From NCBI RefSeq assembly GCF_016862195.1, contig NZ_BOMM01000001.1:1-64000 (forward strand): DNA of 64,000 bases, in the 5' to 3' direction. Made by a program: the position numbers and the translations under genes. Of this stretch, positions 29,373-36,697 are shown in pieces; position 1 is the first letter of the stretch; the number at the start of each line of letters is the position of its first letter. The notes beneath the pieces are model-generated. The model was given only the letters and a program-made list of their open reading frames with translations, was not told where the DNA came from and made no database searches. This stretch comes from Paractinoplanes ferrugineus (lineage in GTDB: Bacteria; Actinomycetota; Actinomycetes; Mycobacteriales; Micromonosporaceae).

Positions 29373-31082
29373 TCAGGACAGTGCGTACAACGCAACCCCG
29401 AATACAGTGCAGGCCGCCGCCACGTTGACCGCAATCGAACCGAGCTGCTCAGCCCGGCGCCCCGCCAGGAAACCGCAGGCGACCGCGGCCGCCCCGATCG
29501 GGAAGAACAGGATCGCCACCGCGGCCAGGATGAATGTCGCGACGCTTAAGACGTCTCTTTTGTCATTACGGCCGCTTTTTTGTGCTGTTGCCGCCAGCTG
29601 AAGTGATTCCGCCGCCAGCTCGGCTTCGCTGGTTTGCTGGGCCTCTTTTTCGACAGGTGGGGCCAGCTCGGTCAGAGCGGCTTGTTCCGGCAGGCTGGTC
29701 GGTCCGGTGTACGGGGCAAGCTCGGTGGGCGCGGCCAGGTCGGTGAGAGCGGCCATCTCGGCCACGGCCACCGAGACCGCCGGAAACTCGAGCGTCTGCT
29801 GGTCGGCAAACGGATCCACGGCCAGCGCCACACCCCCGCCGACCTGTTCATAGGCCGGGACCATCGGCTCCGGCCCGTCAAGCAGCACCGGCCCGCCCGC
29901 CGGCCCGCCCGCCGTCCTGTCCATCGTCCTGTCCATCGCCCCGCCCGTCGGCACGAAGTCGCCCGAGGCCGGCGCCATCGGTTCGGACGCATAGGGGACA
30001 CCCCCCGGCGACGGAGACACCGGAGCCGTGCCGAACGACAGCCAACTCGACGGCGGATATACCGGATCGTGATCGAACCCTGACTCGCCGTCTTGCGGGT
30101 ACGGGGGTTCTTCCCCCATCGCCAGTTCGTAGGTCGGGTCGTATGCCAGCTCGTAGTCGAGCGGGGGTTCGTCGTTCGGGTCGTAGCCGAGCGCCAAGTC
30201 GTCGTTCGGGTCGTATGCCAGCTCGTAGTCGAGTGCCGGCTCTTCGGTCGTGTCGTATGCCAGCTGGTAGTCGAGCGCGGGCTCGTCGGCTGGTTCGTGG
30301 CTGGGCGGTGGCTCTTCGGTCGTGTCGTATGCCAGCTCGTAGTCGAGCGTCGGCTCGTCGGCCGAGTCGTAGTGGGGCCCAGGCTCGTGGGTCGAGGGGT
30401 ATGCCGGCTCGTGGTCGAGTGCGGGCTCATCCGCCTGGGGGTAGGTGGGCGCGGGCTCGTCCATCAGGGGGGATGCGGGCGCGGGTTCGCTGGCTAGGGG
30501 GTATGCGGGTTCGGCGATGGGGGGACGCGCCGGCTCCTGGTCGGGGGCGAGCCCTTGGGGCGCAGGCTCGTGGGGTGGAGGGCTGGGGGGCGCTTGGTTC
30601 AGTGGGGGAGCAAGGGGTGCGGTGGCGATCGGGGGGTCGCCGGCGTGCTCAAGGAGGGCGGTTGGGAGGGGGAATGGGGGTAGGCCGCCAAGCGACATCT
30701 CGCTGAGCGGGGGGTACAGCGGGGTGACCGAGAGCGGCATGGGGGCGGTGCCGAACGGGTGGCCGCCGGGGATGCCATAGGGGCGGGCGGTGCCGAAGAC
30801 GCCGACAGGCTGGGCCGGGGTGGGCGCGGCCGGGGTGCCAGTGGGCGGGGCCGAGGTGGCGGCGGGCGCGGCCGGGGTGTCGGCGAGCGCGGCGGGGGTG
30901 GCGGCGGGCGCGGGCGGGCCGGGCTGGATGGGGGGCCACGGAGGAGGCGGCGGAGGTGAGGGTGGAGCTGTGGCCGGGAGTGCGGACGGGGGTGGGGGCG
31001 GCAGGGAGGACGCCCGCTGGCCGCACGTGCCGCAATAGGGGGTCGGCCATGGTTGGGTCGAGCCACAGTTGACGCAGTTCAT
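29373..31082 (-). CDS. zinc-ribbon protein with long acidic repeat region and two C-terminal membrane helices
   Basis: 569 residues from the ATG at 31082, which follows GGAGAGC. The N-terminus is a zinc ribbon (MNCVNCG, then PYCGTCGQ). Next come about 150 residues of Pro/Ala-rich chain, then about 200 residues of acidic tyrosine-rich repeats built on DEPALDYELAYD. The C-terminus has two hydrophobic helices separated by a short basic loop (ILAAVAILFFPIGAAAVACG, then GRRAEQLGSIAVNVAAACTV), the layout of DUF4190-type membrane domains. The ribbon and repeats should be cytosolic. Function unknown; a scaffold role is only a guess. Confidence 0.7.
   Translation of the reverse strand: MNCVNCGSTQPWPTPYCGTCGQRASSLPPPPPSALPATAPPSPPPPPPWPPIQPGPPAPAATPAALADTPAAPAATSAPPTGTPAAPTPAQPVGVFGTARPYGIPGGHPFGTAPMPLSVTPLYPPLSEMSLGGLPPFPLPTALLEHAGDPPIATAPLAPPLNQAPPSPPPHEPAPQGLAPDQEPARPPIAEPAYPLASEPAPASPLMDEPAPTYPQADEPALDHEPAYPSTHEPGPHYDSADEPTLDYELAYDTTEEPPPSHEPADEPALDYQLAYDTTEEPALDYELAYDPNDDLALGYDPNDEPPLDYELAYDPTYELAMGEEPPYPQDGESGFDHDPVYPPSSWLSFGTAPVSPSPGGVPYASEPMAPASGDFVPTGGAMDRTMDRTAGGPAGGPVLLDGPEPMVPAYEQVGGGVALAVDPFADQQTLEFPAVSVAVAEMAALTDLAAPTELAPYTGPTSLPEQAALTELAPPVEKEAQQTSEAELAAESLQLAATAQKSGRNDKRDVLSVATFILAAVAILFFPIGAAAVACGFLAGRRAEQLGSIAVNVAAACTVFGVALYALS
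30138..30349 (-). repeat. four interspersed copies of a 24 bp coding repeat
   Basis: GTCGTATGCCAGCTCGTAGT and close variants recur at about 30138, 30209, 30252 and 30324, encoding the DYELAYD core of the acidic repeats. Unequal spacing (71, 43, 72) reflects larger nested repeat units. Confidence 0.8.
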
Positions 31083-31211
31083 GTGCTCTCCAGGGGTAGT
31101 CCTGGGGAGCACATCGGTTGCTTCCGGCGGCACTTGAGAACTGCCTGCTTTTCACGCGTGCGCCAGCGGGCAACCACGGCTGCGGTTGGCGACGACGCAC
31201 GCGCGTACGAT

Positions 31212-31667
31212 TCAGATGCCCAGCTGTTTGCGCACCTCAGCCGCCACTCGACCGCCTTCCGCGCGGCCGGCGATGGCCGCCTGGGCGGCCTTCATGGCCG
31301 GGCCCAGCTGGGCCTTTCCGACGAAGTTGCCGGCCGCCAATGCCTCCGCGACGAGCTCCGAGATCTCCGCGTCGGTGAGCGGTTTGGGCAGGTAGCGGTC
31401 GATGATCTCGCCTTCGGAACGCTCCTTGGACGCCTGCTCCGACCGGCCCGCGTCGGCGAACGCGGTGGCTGCCTCGCGCCGCTTCTTCGACTCCTTGGTG
31501 AGCACGGCCAGCACCTCGTTGTCGGAGAGCGCGCGGGCCGCACTGCCGGCCACCTCGGCGTTGCGGACCGCGGCCAGCGTCATCCGGAGCGTGGCGGTGG
31601 TCAGTTCGTCGCGGGCCTTCATCGCGGTGTGCAGGTCATCGTTCAGGCGGTCTTTCAGCGTTCCCAT
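31212..31667 (-). CDS. GatB/YqeY domain protein
   Basis: 151 residues from the ATG at 31667 (MGTLKDRLNDDLHTAMKARD). The sequence follows the YqeY plan: TLRMTLAAVRNAEV, then ESKKRREAATAFADAGR, IIDRYLPKPLTDAEI and MKAAQAAIAGRAEGGRVA. The domain matches the tRNA-binding tail of GatB; the stand-alone form has no firm role. Divergent from the phosphoesterase gene, 25 bases between starts. Confidence 0.92.
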   Translation of the reverse strand: MGTLKDRLNDDLHTAMKARDELTTATLRMTLAAVRNAEVAGSAARALSDNEVLAVLTKESKKRREAATAFADAGRSEQASKERSEGEIIDRYLPKPLTDAEISELVAEALAAGNFVGKAQLGPAMKAAQAAIAGRAEGGRVAAEVRKQLGI

Positions 31668-31692
31668 GGACGGAGAAACTACTCTTGCCGTC

Positions 31693-32589
31693 ATGCGCAA
31701 GCGCTCCTTTATCGGTCTGGCCGCCGGAGTCACCGCGGCCGGGGCCGCCACCTTCGCCTACTCGTCGCTCATCGAGCGGAACATGTTCACGCTGCGGCGC
31801 TTCGATGTGCCGGTGCTCGAACCGGACGCGGAGCCACTGCGCATCCTGCACATCTCCGACCTGCACATGATGCCCTCGCAGGCGCGCAAGCAGGCGTGGG
31901 TGGCCTCGCTGATCGGTGCCGACCCCGATCTGGTGGTCGTTACCGGCGACAACATGGCCGACCCGGACTCGGTGCCGGGCGTGCTGCGGGCGCTCGACCC
32001 GTTCCTGTCGGTGCCCGGGGCGTTCGTTTTCGGGTCGAACGACTACCAGGGTCCGGTCTGGGGTAATCCGTTGCGATATGTCCTGCCGGTCGAGCGGGAG
32101 TACGTGCAGGGCGTCGACCTGCCGACGGAGGACCTGCGGTCGGCGTTCGTGGAGGCCGGCTGGGCCGACCTGAACAACGCGCGTACGGTCCTGAAGGCCG
32201 GCGGGCGCTCGATCGAGCTGGTCGGGGTCGACGATCCACACGTGGAGCGGGACGACTACGAGTCGGTGGCGGGCCCGATCTCGACCGGCGCCGACCTGCA
32301 CATCGGCGTGACCCACACGCCGGCGACGCGGGTGCTCGACGCGATGGCCGCGGACGGGTTCGGGCTGCTGCTGGCCGGCCACACGCACGGCGGTCAGGTC
32401 TGTGTGCCGTTCTACGGGGCCCTGACCACCAACTGCGACCTGCCCACCGCGATGGCGCGCGGACTGCACCGGTGGCCGGGCTCGGACACCTGGCTGCACG
32501 TCTCGGCCGGCCTCGGCACCCACCCGACCGCCCCGATCCGGTTCGCCTGCCGCCCGGAGGCCTCGGTGCTGACACTGATACCGCGCTGA
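31693..32589 (+). CDS. membrane-anchored metallophosphoesterase
   Basis: 298 residues. An N-terminal hydrophobic segment (IGLAAGVTAAGAATFAYSSL) acts as anchor or signal. Metal-site motifs of calcineurin-like phosphoesterases follow in order: ILHISDLHMMP, VVVTGDNMAD, GSNDY (Asn where GNH is usual), GVTHTP and LLAGHTHGGQV. It resembles YkuE/YaeI-like enzymes, some of which act on lipids or cell-wall intermediates, but the substrate here is unknown. Confidence 0.92.
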   Translation: MRKRSFIGLAAGVTAAGAATFAYSSLIERNMFTLRRFDVPVLEPDAEPLRILHISDLHMMPSQARKQAWVASLIGADPDLVVVTGDNMADPDSVPGVLRALDPFLSVPGAFVFGSNDYQGPVWGNPLRYVLPVEREYVQGVDLPTEDLRSAFVEAGWADLNNARTVLKAGGRSIELVGVDDPHVERDDYESVAGPISTGADLHIGVTHTPATRVLDAMAADGFGLLLAGHTHGGQVCVPFYGALTTNCDLPTAMARGLHRWPGSDTWLHVSAGLGTHPTAPIRFACRPEASVLTLIPR

Positions 32590-32662
32590 CCTGCGGTTTT
32601 GCCGTAAGGGGGATACCGATTTCGCCGATCGCGTCGGCGTCGGATACTATTTCCTGGCAGCT

Positions 32663-32739
<77 letters not shown>

Positions 32740-32753
32740 CTAGAAACACCAGC

Positions 32754-32789
32754 TCAGGGCTGGTTCTCCGCAAGGGGGACCGGCCCTGA
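32754..32789 (+). terminator. hairpin downstream of tRNA-Pro
   Basis: TCAGGGC pairs with GCCCTGA, extended inward by GGT and ACC pairing, followed by TTTGTT. Likely terminates the tRNA. A closely similar hairpin follows attR at 39174-39210, so it travels with the elements' left ends. Confidence 0.65.
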
Positions 32790-32809
32790 TTTGTTCCCCG
32801 GCTCGCGTC

Positions 32810-32835
32810 TGGGAGTGATCTGGGAGTGGATCTTG
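32810..32835 (+). repeat. element-end repeat, copy 1
   Basis: Two GGGAG blocks eleven bases apart (TGGGAGTGATCTGGGAGTGG, then ATCTTG), between the tRNA hairpin and the integrase remnant. Near-copies occur at 38990 and 39229. Possible integrase arm-type sites. Confidence 0.5.
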
Positions 32836-32840
32836 CAAAC

Positions 32841-32978
32841 TCACTCCCCGACCTCCTTGCGGCGAGCTTCCAGGAGCCGGTCCAGGACTACGACCGGCGA
32901 ATGCGACGCCATAGCGAGCCGCTCGTCCAACGCAGCTCCCCACAGCTCTGTCAGTTGGGAGAGGAACTGAAGGCGCAT
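32841..32978 (-). pseudogene. tyrosine recombinase (integrase) C-terminal remnant 1
   Basis: 45 codons ending at a TGA at 32841. FLSQLTELWGAALDERLAM and SHSPVVVLDRLLEARRKE match the extreme C-terminal region of actinobacterial phage-type integrases (LT..W..AL..R....SPV..LD.LL.AR), and align with remnant 2 at 39269. All catalytic boxes are gone. Its 3' end points at attL, the usual integrase position. Confidence 0.7.
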
Positions 32979-33001
32979 GGTCGGGGTGAGGCACGATCGC
33001 G

Positions 33002-33253
33002 GTGGCCGTGGCGCTCGCCGTCGTCACACTCGCTGGCGCGGTGGCTGCCCAGATCGGCACCTCCGGCACGGTTCGGGTCATCGTGGCGGTCGTGGTTTCC
33101 GCCGGTGCAGGTGTCATCGCATTGATGGCCCTATTCTTCCTGACAGGCGGGAGCACCACCATCATTTTCGCGTTCCTGCTGGCCCACGCCGCGTTGTTCG
33201 TCGCGTTGATCGCGCGAGCTGCCCTGCGCGTGCCGACCAGGACGAAGGGCTGA
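33002..33253 (+). CDS. small membrane protein of ESX-type cassette
   Basis: 83 residues from a GTG, with an in-frame stop just upstream. Three hydrophobic helices are visible (ALAVVTLAGAVAAQIG; VIVAVVVSAGAGVIALMALF; IIFAFLLAHAALFVALIARA) with a basic C-terminus. The N-terminus may have been trimmed, because the integrase remnant ends only 23 bases away. Four bases before the next gene's ATG, so probably first in the cassette. Family not recognised. Confidence 0.5.
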   Translation: MAVALAVVTLAGAVAAQIGTSGTVRVIVAVVVSAGAGVIALMALFFLTGGSTTIIFAFLLAHAALFVALIARAALRVPTRTKG

Positions 33254-33256
33254 GCG

Positions 33257-33959
33257 ATGCACCCCAAGGTTCCCTCCAGGGCTGCTAGAGCTCCAACGCC
33301 ACGTCGAGCACATCGGGCAGATCGCGCGGGCCGTTGCGAACGCCACCCCGCCTCCGTCGCAAGGCACCGACTCGACAGGTTGCGTAAAAGTCACTATCGG
33401 CGCCGATGGTCTGCCCACGCAGATCCAGATCCTGGACCGCTGGCGACGACTCCGCGAGCCGGACGAACTTGCGGCGGCGGTGACCGAAGCCAAGAACGAT
33501 GCAGTACAACGAGCCGTTGCCGCCTGGACCGCAGACCTAGGGCAAAATCGACAGCAACACCGCGCCGAGAGACCCGACAGCGAGGACGCCGAACGTCTAC
33601 CGCACGGCCAGGTAGCCGAGGCCACCGAGCTTGCCGAACGAGTCCTCGTCACGTTGCAGCAGGTTCAACGATCACCAGCCACCGAACCCACCGAGTACAC
33701 GGGAACCGACGACGGAGCGCACGTCAGCGTCCAGCTCGGCTTGGGCGGCCTGACCGGATGCACCATCGACCCACGATGGGCAGCCCGCTACGAGGGCGCC
33801 GCAATCACCGCGGCCGTATCCGCCGCCCTGGTCCGCGCCGCCGCTGAGCGCGCCGCCGCCACTACCCAATCCGGAGCAGATCTGGACGGCGTGCTGGGCG
33901 ATGCTCTTGCCACGTTGTCCGCTCTGACCCGCCAGCCGACGCCCGAAAGCGAGGACTGA
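33257..33959 (+). pseudogene. double YbaB/EbfC-like protein, apparently frameshifted near its start
   Basis: The ATG at 33257 (MHPKVP) lies in a different frame from the rest. After a one-base shift between about 33263 and 33279 the frame reads GLLELQRHVEHIGQIARAVA and then 220 further residues to the TGA at 33957. It contains two YbaB-like halves: STGCVKVTIGADGLPTQIQI with DELAAAVTEAKNDAVQRAV, and DDGAHVSVQLGLGGLTGCTI with AITAAVSAALVRAAAERA. YbaB-like proteins are often encoded next to EspC-like ESX substrates in actinobacteria. Either a real loss-of-function mutation or a sequencing error. Its stop overlaps the next ATG. Confidence 0.6.
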
Positions 33960-34273
33960 TGACACAGCCCAGCCCACAGGAAGTCGCGGTCGCGACCAAC
34001 GCGCTGCGCAGCGAAGCCGGCGAGTGGGACACCCAGAGCGCGACCATAGCGAACGTCAGCACGAGGGCGACTGACATGGAATTTGGCCGGCTCGAAGCCG
34101 GACTGTTCCAACTGCTGGTCGGCCCCTACAACGACGTCATCAACGCCGTCGCCGCGCGCACCAAGGAAGGTGCCACCGCGATGACGCAGATCGGTCAGAC
34201 GCTGCGGACCGTCGCAGACACCTACGACGCCGAGGACAAAGCCGCCATGCACCGGATCAAGAACATCTACTGA
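33959..34273 (+). CDS. EspC-like type VII secretion-associated protein
   Basis: 104 residues starting at an ATG that overlaps the preceding stop (TGATG). All-helical, with a mid-protein GRLEAGLFQLLVGPYNDV and the C-terminal pattern LRTVADTYDAEDKAAMHRIK, which matches the EspC/DUF2580 family of ESX secretion substrates (helix ending A..Y...D......R). Such proteins are paired with larger WXG-type substrates; the next gene fits that role. No signal peptide, as expected for ESX. Confidence 0.7.
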   Translation: MTQPSPQEVAVATNALRSEAGEWDTQSATIANVSTRATDMEFGRLEAGLFQLLVGPYNDVINAVAARTKEGATAMTQIGQTLRTVADTYDAEDKAAMHRIKNIY

Positions 34274-34289
34274 CGGAAGAAGCCCAGCG

Positions 34290-34949
34290 ATGTTCAGTCA
34301 AGCGCAGTACGAGGCAGTGATCCGCGAGCTCGAAAACGGCACGACGACCCTCGAAGCCAAACTCGCCGAGGTCGGCCCCGCCGCACACTCCCCCACCAAC
34401 CACTGGTGGATCACCCCACCAGCAGCCGAAGCGATCAACTGGATCGCCAAGGAAACCGTCGAGGTCGGCACCAGCATCCTCCGGTGGATCCGCGACCTGC
34501 TCAAGGGAGCCACCGCACCCATCTGGATGTTCATCGACTCCTACCGCTGGATGGACATCAAGGGCAAAGCCAACGGCGTATCCACCGACCTGACAACCCA
34601 GAGCCTCATCGTCGACGACACCCACTGGTCCGGCACCGCCCGAGACGCCTACCTCGCTGCCGCCGGCGCCCAATCCACGTCCGCCGCCCGCATCGGCTCC
34701 ATAGCCGGTAACACCACCGGCTACCTACTGGGTTGCGCCGCGGCCGGGCTGGGGTTCTACATAGTCCTCGCCGGCGTCCTCGCCAAACTCATCGCCGCGA
34801 CAGTCGCCGCCATCGCCGCATTTGGCTCCGCCGTCTTCTCCTGGGCCGGCGCCGCGATCGTCCTCGAAGAAGCCAGCGTTAACACCGGAATTATCGTCAC
34901 CGCAACCTCAACGCTCGCCCTGTTTCTTGGCGCCCAGCCGCAGCCATGA
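34290..34949 (+). CDS. WXG-type ESX substrate-like protein with C-terminal membrane segments
   Basis: 219 residues from an ATG 17 bases after the EspC-like gene. The N-terminal half is helical and Trp-rich; DDTHWSGTARDAYLAAAGAQ near residue 115 carries the WxG turn of WXG100 proteins. Two to three hydrophobic stretches follow (YLLGCAAAGLGFYIVLAGVL; AATVAAIAAFGSAVFSWAGA; IIVTATSTLALFLG). The design resembles ESX-exported proteins that act at or across membranes. No toxin domain is recognisable. Its stop overlaps the next small ORF by four bases. Confidence 0.6.
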   Translation: MFSQAQYEAVIRELENGTTTLEAKLAEVGPAAHSPTNHWWITPPAAEAINWIAKETVEVGTSILRWIRDLLKGATAPIWMFIDSYRWMDIKGKANGVSTDLTTQSLIVDDTHWSGTARDAYLAAAGAQSTSAARIGSIAGNTTGYLLGCAAAGLGFYIVLAGVLAKLIAATVAAIAAFGSAVFSWAGAAIVLEEASVNTGIIVTATSTLALFLGAQPQP

Positions 34950-35080
34950 TCACCCTGCACGGCGAAGCAGTCGACCCCACCAGCTTCCCCGCCGGCACCT
35001 GGCCCAAACCCAACACCACCCAGTACAACGACGCCACCGTCAAAGACGGCGACGCCGACTGGTCACTGCGAAAGCAATAA
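34946..35080 (+). CDS. 44-residue protein, last gene of ESX-type cassette
   Basis: An ATG overlapping the preceding stop (ATGA) opens MITLHGEAVDPTSFPAGTWP and ends DGDADWSLRKQ at a TAA. Tight translational coupling to the WXG-type gene supports it being real. Family not recognised. Confidence 0.5.
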   Translation: MITLHGEAVDPTSFPAGTWPKPNTTQYNDATVKDGDADWSLRKQ

Positions 35081-35147
35081 CGCCTTGGCCGTGGGAATCT
35101 CAGCCAAGGCTATCGCTACCGCAAAGAATGGCCGTACCTTTGGTGCT

Positions 35148-35585
35148 TTATGCCCCACCGCTTTGGGCCCGAGCGCGAAGAACAGCCCCACGATGTGCAA
35201 ACAGTGGCAGGTAGAACGGTGGAAGGGCAAGACGGTTCGTCGTCGATGCTAAAAACTCGCGTATGAATGGCACGACTGTAAGGAGGAGAGGACCTTTTGC
35301 ATACTTCTCTATCTCCTCTTGCTCAGGTTCTTCGCCACCGTGCGAAAATGAAGCTACAAAGCTAGCGTCGATCTGGGCAACCAGTGCACCATTTGAATTC
35401 AGGAATTTGAAGCTAGTACGGACGGTGAAGACAAAAGCTTCTTGGAGTGAGAACTCAACCTCGATGCTCTGATCAACCTTGCCCGGAGTGGCATCATCTG
35501 CGTCCCCACGAACCACTTGGCATTCATCTAGGAATAGCGTTTCCAGCGCTAACTGGTCAACAAGTGTGCTTACGGTATCTGTCAT
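35148..35585 (-). CDS. SecB-like chaperone (TAC type)
   Basis: 145 residues from the ATG at 35585 (MTDTVSTLVDQLALETLFLD). The SecB plan is visible: a beta-rich middle (VEFSLQEAFVFTVRTSFKFL, then LVAQIDASFVASFSH) and the helical C-terminal signature LLLTVVPFIREFLASTTNRL followed by PPFYLPLF, which corresponds to the 'LFPYARE....GFPPL.LPP' block of SecB. Actinobacteria usually lack canonical export SecB; solitary SecB-like proteins such as Rv1957 of Mycobacterium tuberculosis protect a HigA antitoxin. Here it follows an antitoxin-like gene by seven bases, third in a toxin-antitoxin-chaperone order. Confidence 0.78.
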   Translation of the reverse strand: MTDTVSTLVDQLALETLFLDECQVVRGDADDATPGKVDQSIEVEFSLQEAFVFTVRTSFKFLNSNGALVAQIDASFVASFSHGGEEPEQEEIEKYAKGPLLLTVVPFIREFLASTTNRLALPPFYLPLFAHRGAVLRARAQSGGA

Positions 35586-35592
35586 CGTATTC

Positions 35593-36192
35593 TCACGAAG
35601 CCGTACGGTTTGCTTCGACCGAACCGGTGAGTTCAACCGCTCCCGTCGTCCAACTATCTGAACGAGGTGATGTCGGAAGGCGCCTAACATGACCCGTCCG
35701 CGAGACACTTACGCGTGCGACCTGTGAGGGAGCTCCGTGCGGCGTCGTACGGAGGATGTCATCGGCAGCTACCACCATGGGAACTGTCACGGGACCCTCA
35801 TGGGTCAAGAAGGTCTGAACGAAAACCTCGAAGGTCTTCTCGGCCTGCTCGGCTGCCCTTCTTCGGGAACGCCGGCCTCGGAGATCTAGTGGCGGTCGAT
35901 TTTTTTCTGCAGGCACAGCGCCGATCGTCAATTCGTAGCCCATTGCGCGAACGAAACGAGCAATCGTGGCGATATGTAGGTTTCCGTCTCCTGAAAATAC
36001 TTGAGATACACGACCCTCAGTCACGCCCAACTCCGCCGCTACCTCTTTCGAGGTTAAGCCGGACGCGGCTTTTGCCGCGTGTAGCAGGCGCGTGATACCA
36101 GCGGCAGCTGCTGCGGCCGCCAGCCCCAGACGTCCTTGGGGTGTTGAGGCTCGCTCCTCGTAGAAGGAGACGGTCGGGTTATCGCTTGTCAT
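35593..36192 (-). CDS. HigA-like XRE antitoxin with C-terminal extension
   Basis: 199 residues. A helix-turn-helix occupies residues about 35-90 (LHAAKAASGLTSKEVAAELG, then VTEGRVSQVFSGDGNLHI and MGYELTIGAV), as in HigA-type antitoxins. The remaining 110 residues are an unusually long tail with a basic patch (LRGRRSRRRAAEQAEKTFEV). In TAC systems the antitoxin tail is a chaperone-addiction segment that the SecB-like partner binds; that role is inferred here. The gene overlaps the toxin by 14 bases and is seven bases ahead of the chaperone gene. It probably represses its own operon. Confidence 0.75.
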   Translation of the reverse strand: MTSDNPTVSFYEERASTPQGRLGLAAAAAAAGITRLLHAAKAASGLTSKEVAAELGVTEGRVSQVFSGDGNLHIATIARFVRAMGYELTIGAVPAEKNRPPLDLRGRRSRRRAAEQAEKTFEVFVQTFLTHEGPVTVPMVVAADDILRTTPHGAPSQVARVSVSRTGHVRRLPTSPRSDSWTTGAVELTGSVEANRTAS

Positions 36193-36697
36193 GCTCGATA
36201 TCCTCCTCTCGAACGATGAGCGTCATGTCTAGATCGTCGTCCGTCGTGCGTTGGCCAGTCTTCGGAAACGCATGTCCAAGACGAACGTATTCATCAAAAT
36301 CGGGAAACCAGTAATATCTACCGCGACTCGCCTTGCCTGCACTATCAGGTCTCGGCTTAGGGTTAAAGGTCCCATCACCTGGAGTGTCGAAGAACGATAA
36401 GCGCTTAGCTCCCAGCTTAAATTCCCAGATCCCATCGTCGAGGTCGTTAACCGCGCCAGTGTAGGGCGGTTCACCTTCATCAGCTAGCATTCGAAAGAAT
36501 GTCAGCAATTTGTCGTAGTCGCTGATCTGCGCGTCGTCTGGGAAGTCGTCCCCGAAGTCTGGATCTTCGATCCAGGTGCCTTGACTAAGATGATCTAGGA
36601 AGGCTGCTGCAGGCGAGGTGACGCCGTCGGCTCGAACCGCGCACTCGATCACGTAGCACTCCCCTTCACAGATCGGTCGGCGCGTCACTTTAGCCAA
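36179..36697 (-). CDS. HigB/RelE-like toxin of TAC operon
   Basis: 172 residues. The C-terminal half follows the RelE/HigB (Gp49-like) plan: DGIWEFKLGAKRLSFFDTPG, then YYWFPDFDEYVRLGHAFPKT and GQRTTDDDLDMTLIVREED, corresponding to 'W.lr....R..f', 'hgF.Kk..ktp..ei..A'. The first 90 residues are an extra acidic segment not found in short HigB toxins (EDPDFGDDFPDDAQISDYDK). RelE-fold toxins cut mRNA on ribosomes; activity is inferred. First gene of the operon, as in higB-higA-Rv1957. Its own catalytic residues cannot be fixed by eye. Confidence 0.65.
   Translation of the reverse strand: MAKVTRRPICEGECYVIECAVRADGVTSPAAAFLDHLSQGTWIEDPDFGDDFPDDAQISDYDKLLTFFRMLADEGEPPYTGAVNDLDDGIWEFKLGAKRLSFFDTPGDGTFNPKPRPDSAGKASRGRYYWFPDFDEYVRLGHAFPKTGQRTTDDDLDMTLIVREEDIEHDKR

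Noticed and set aside
30138..30349. Regularly recurring 24 bp repeats considered as a CRISPR array
   Set aside because: They are in-frame coding repeats with related spacers of unequal length inside a protein gene; no cas genes are present.
33257..33847. Frame from the ATG at 33257 read without a shift (196 codons)
   Set aside because: Extremely Arg-rich and without family features; the YbaB-like coding signal lies in the neighbouring frame, so a frameshift is the better explanation.
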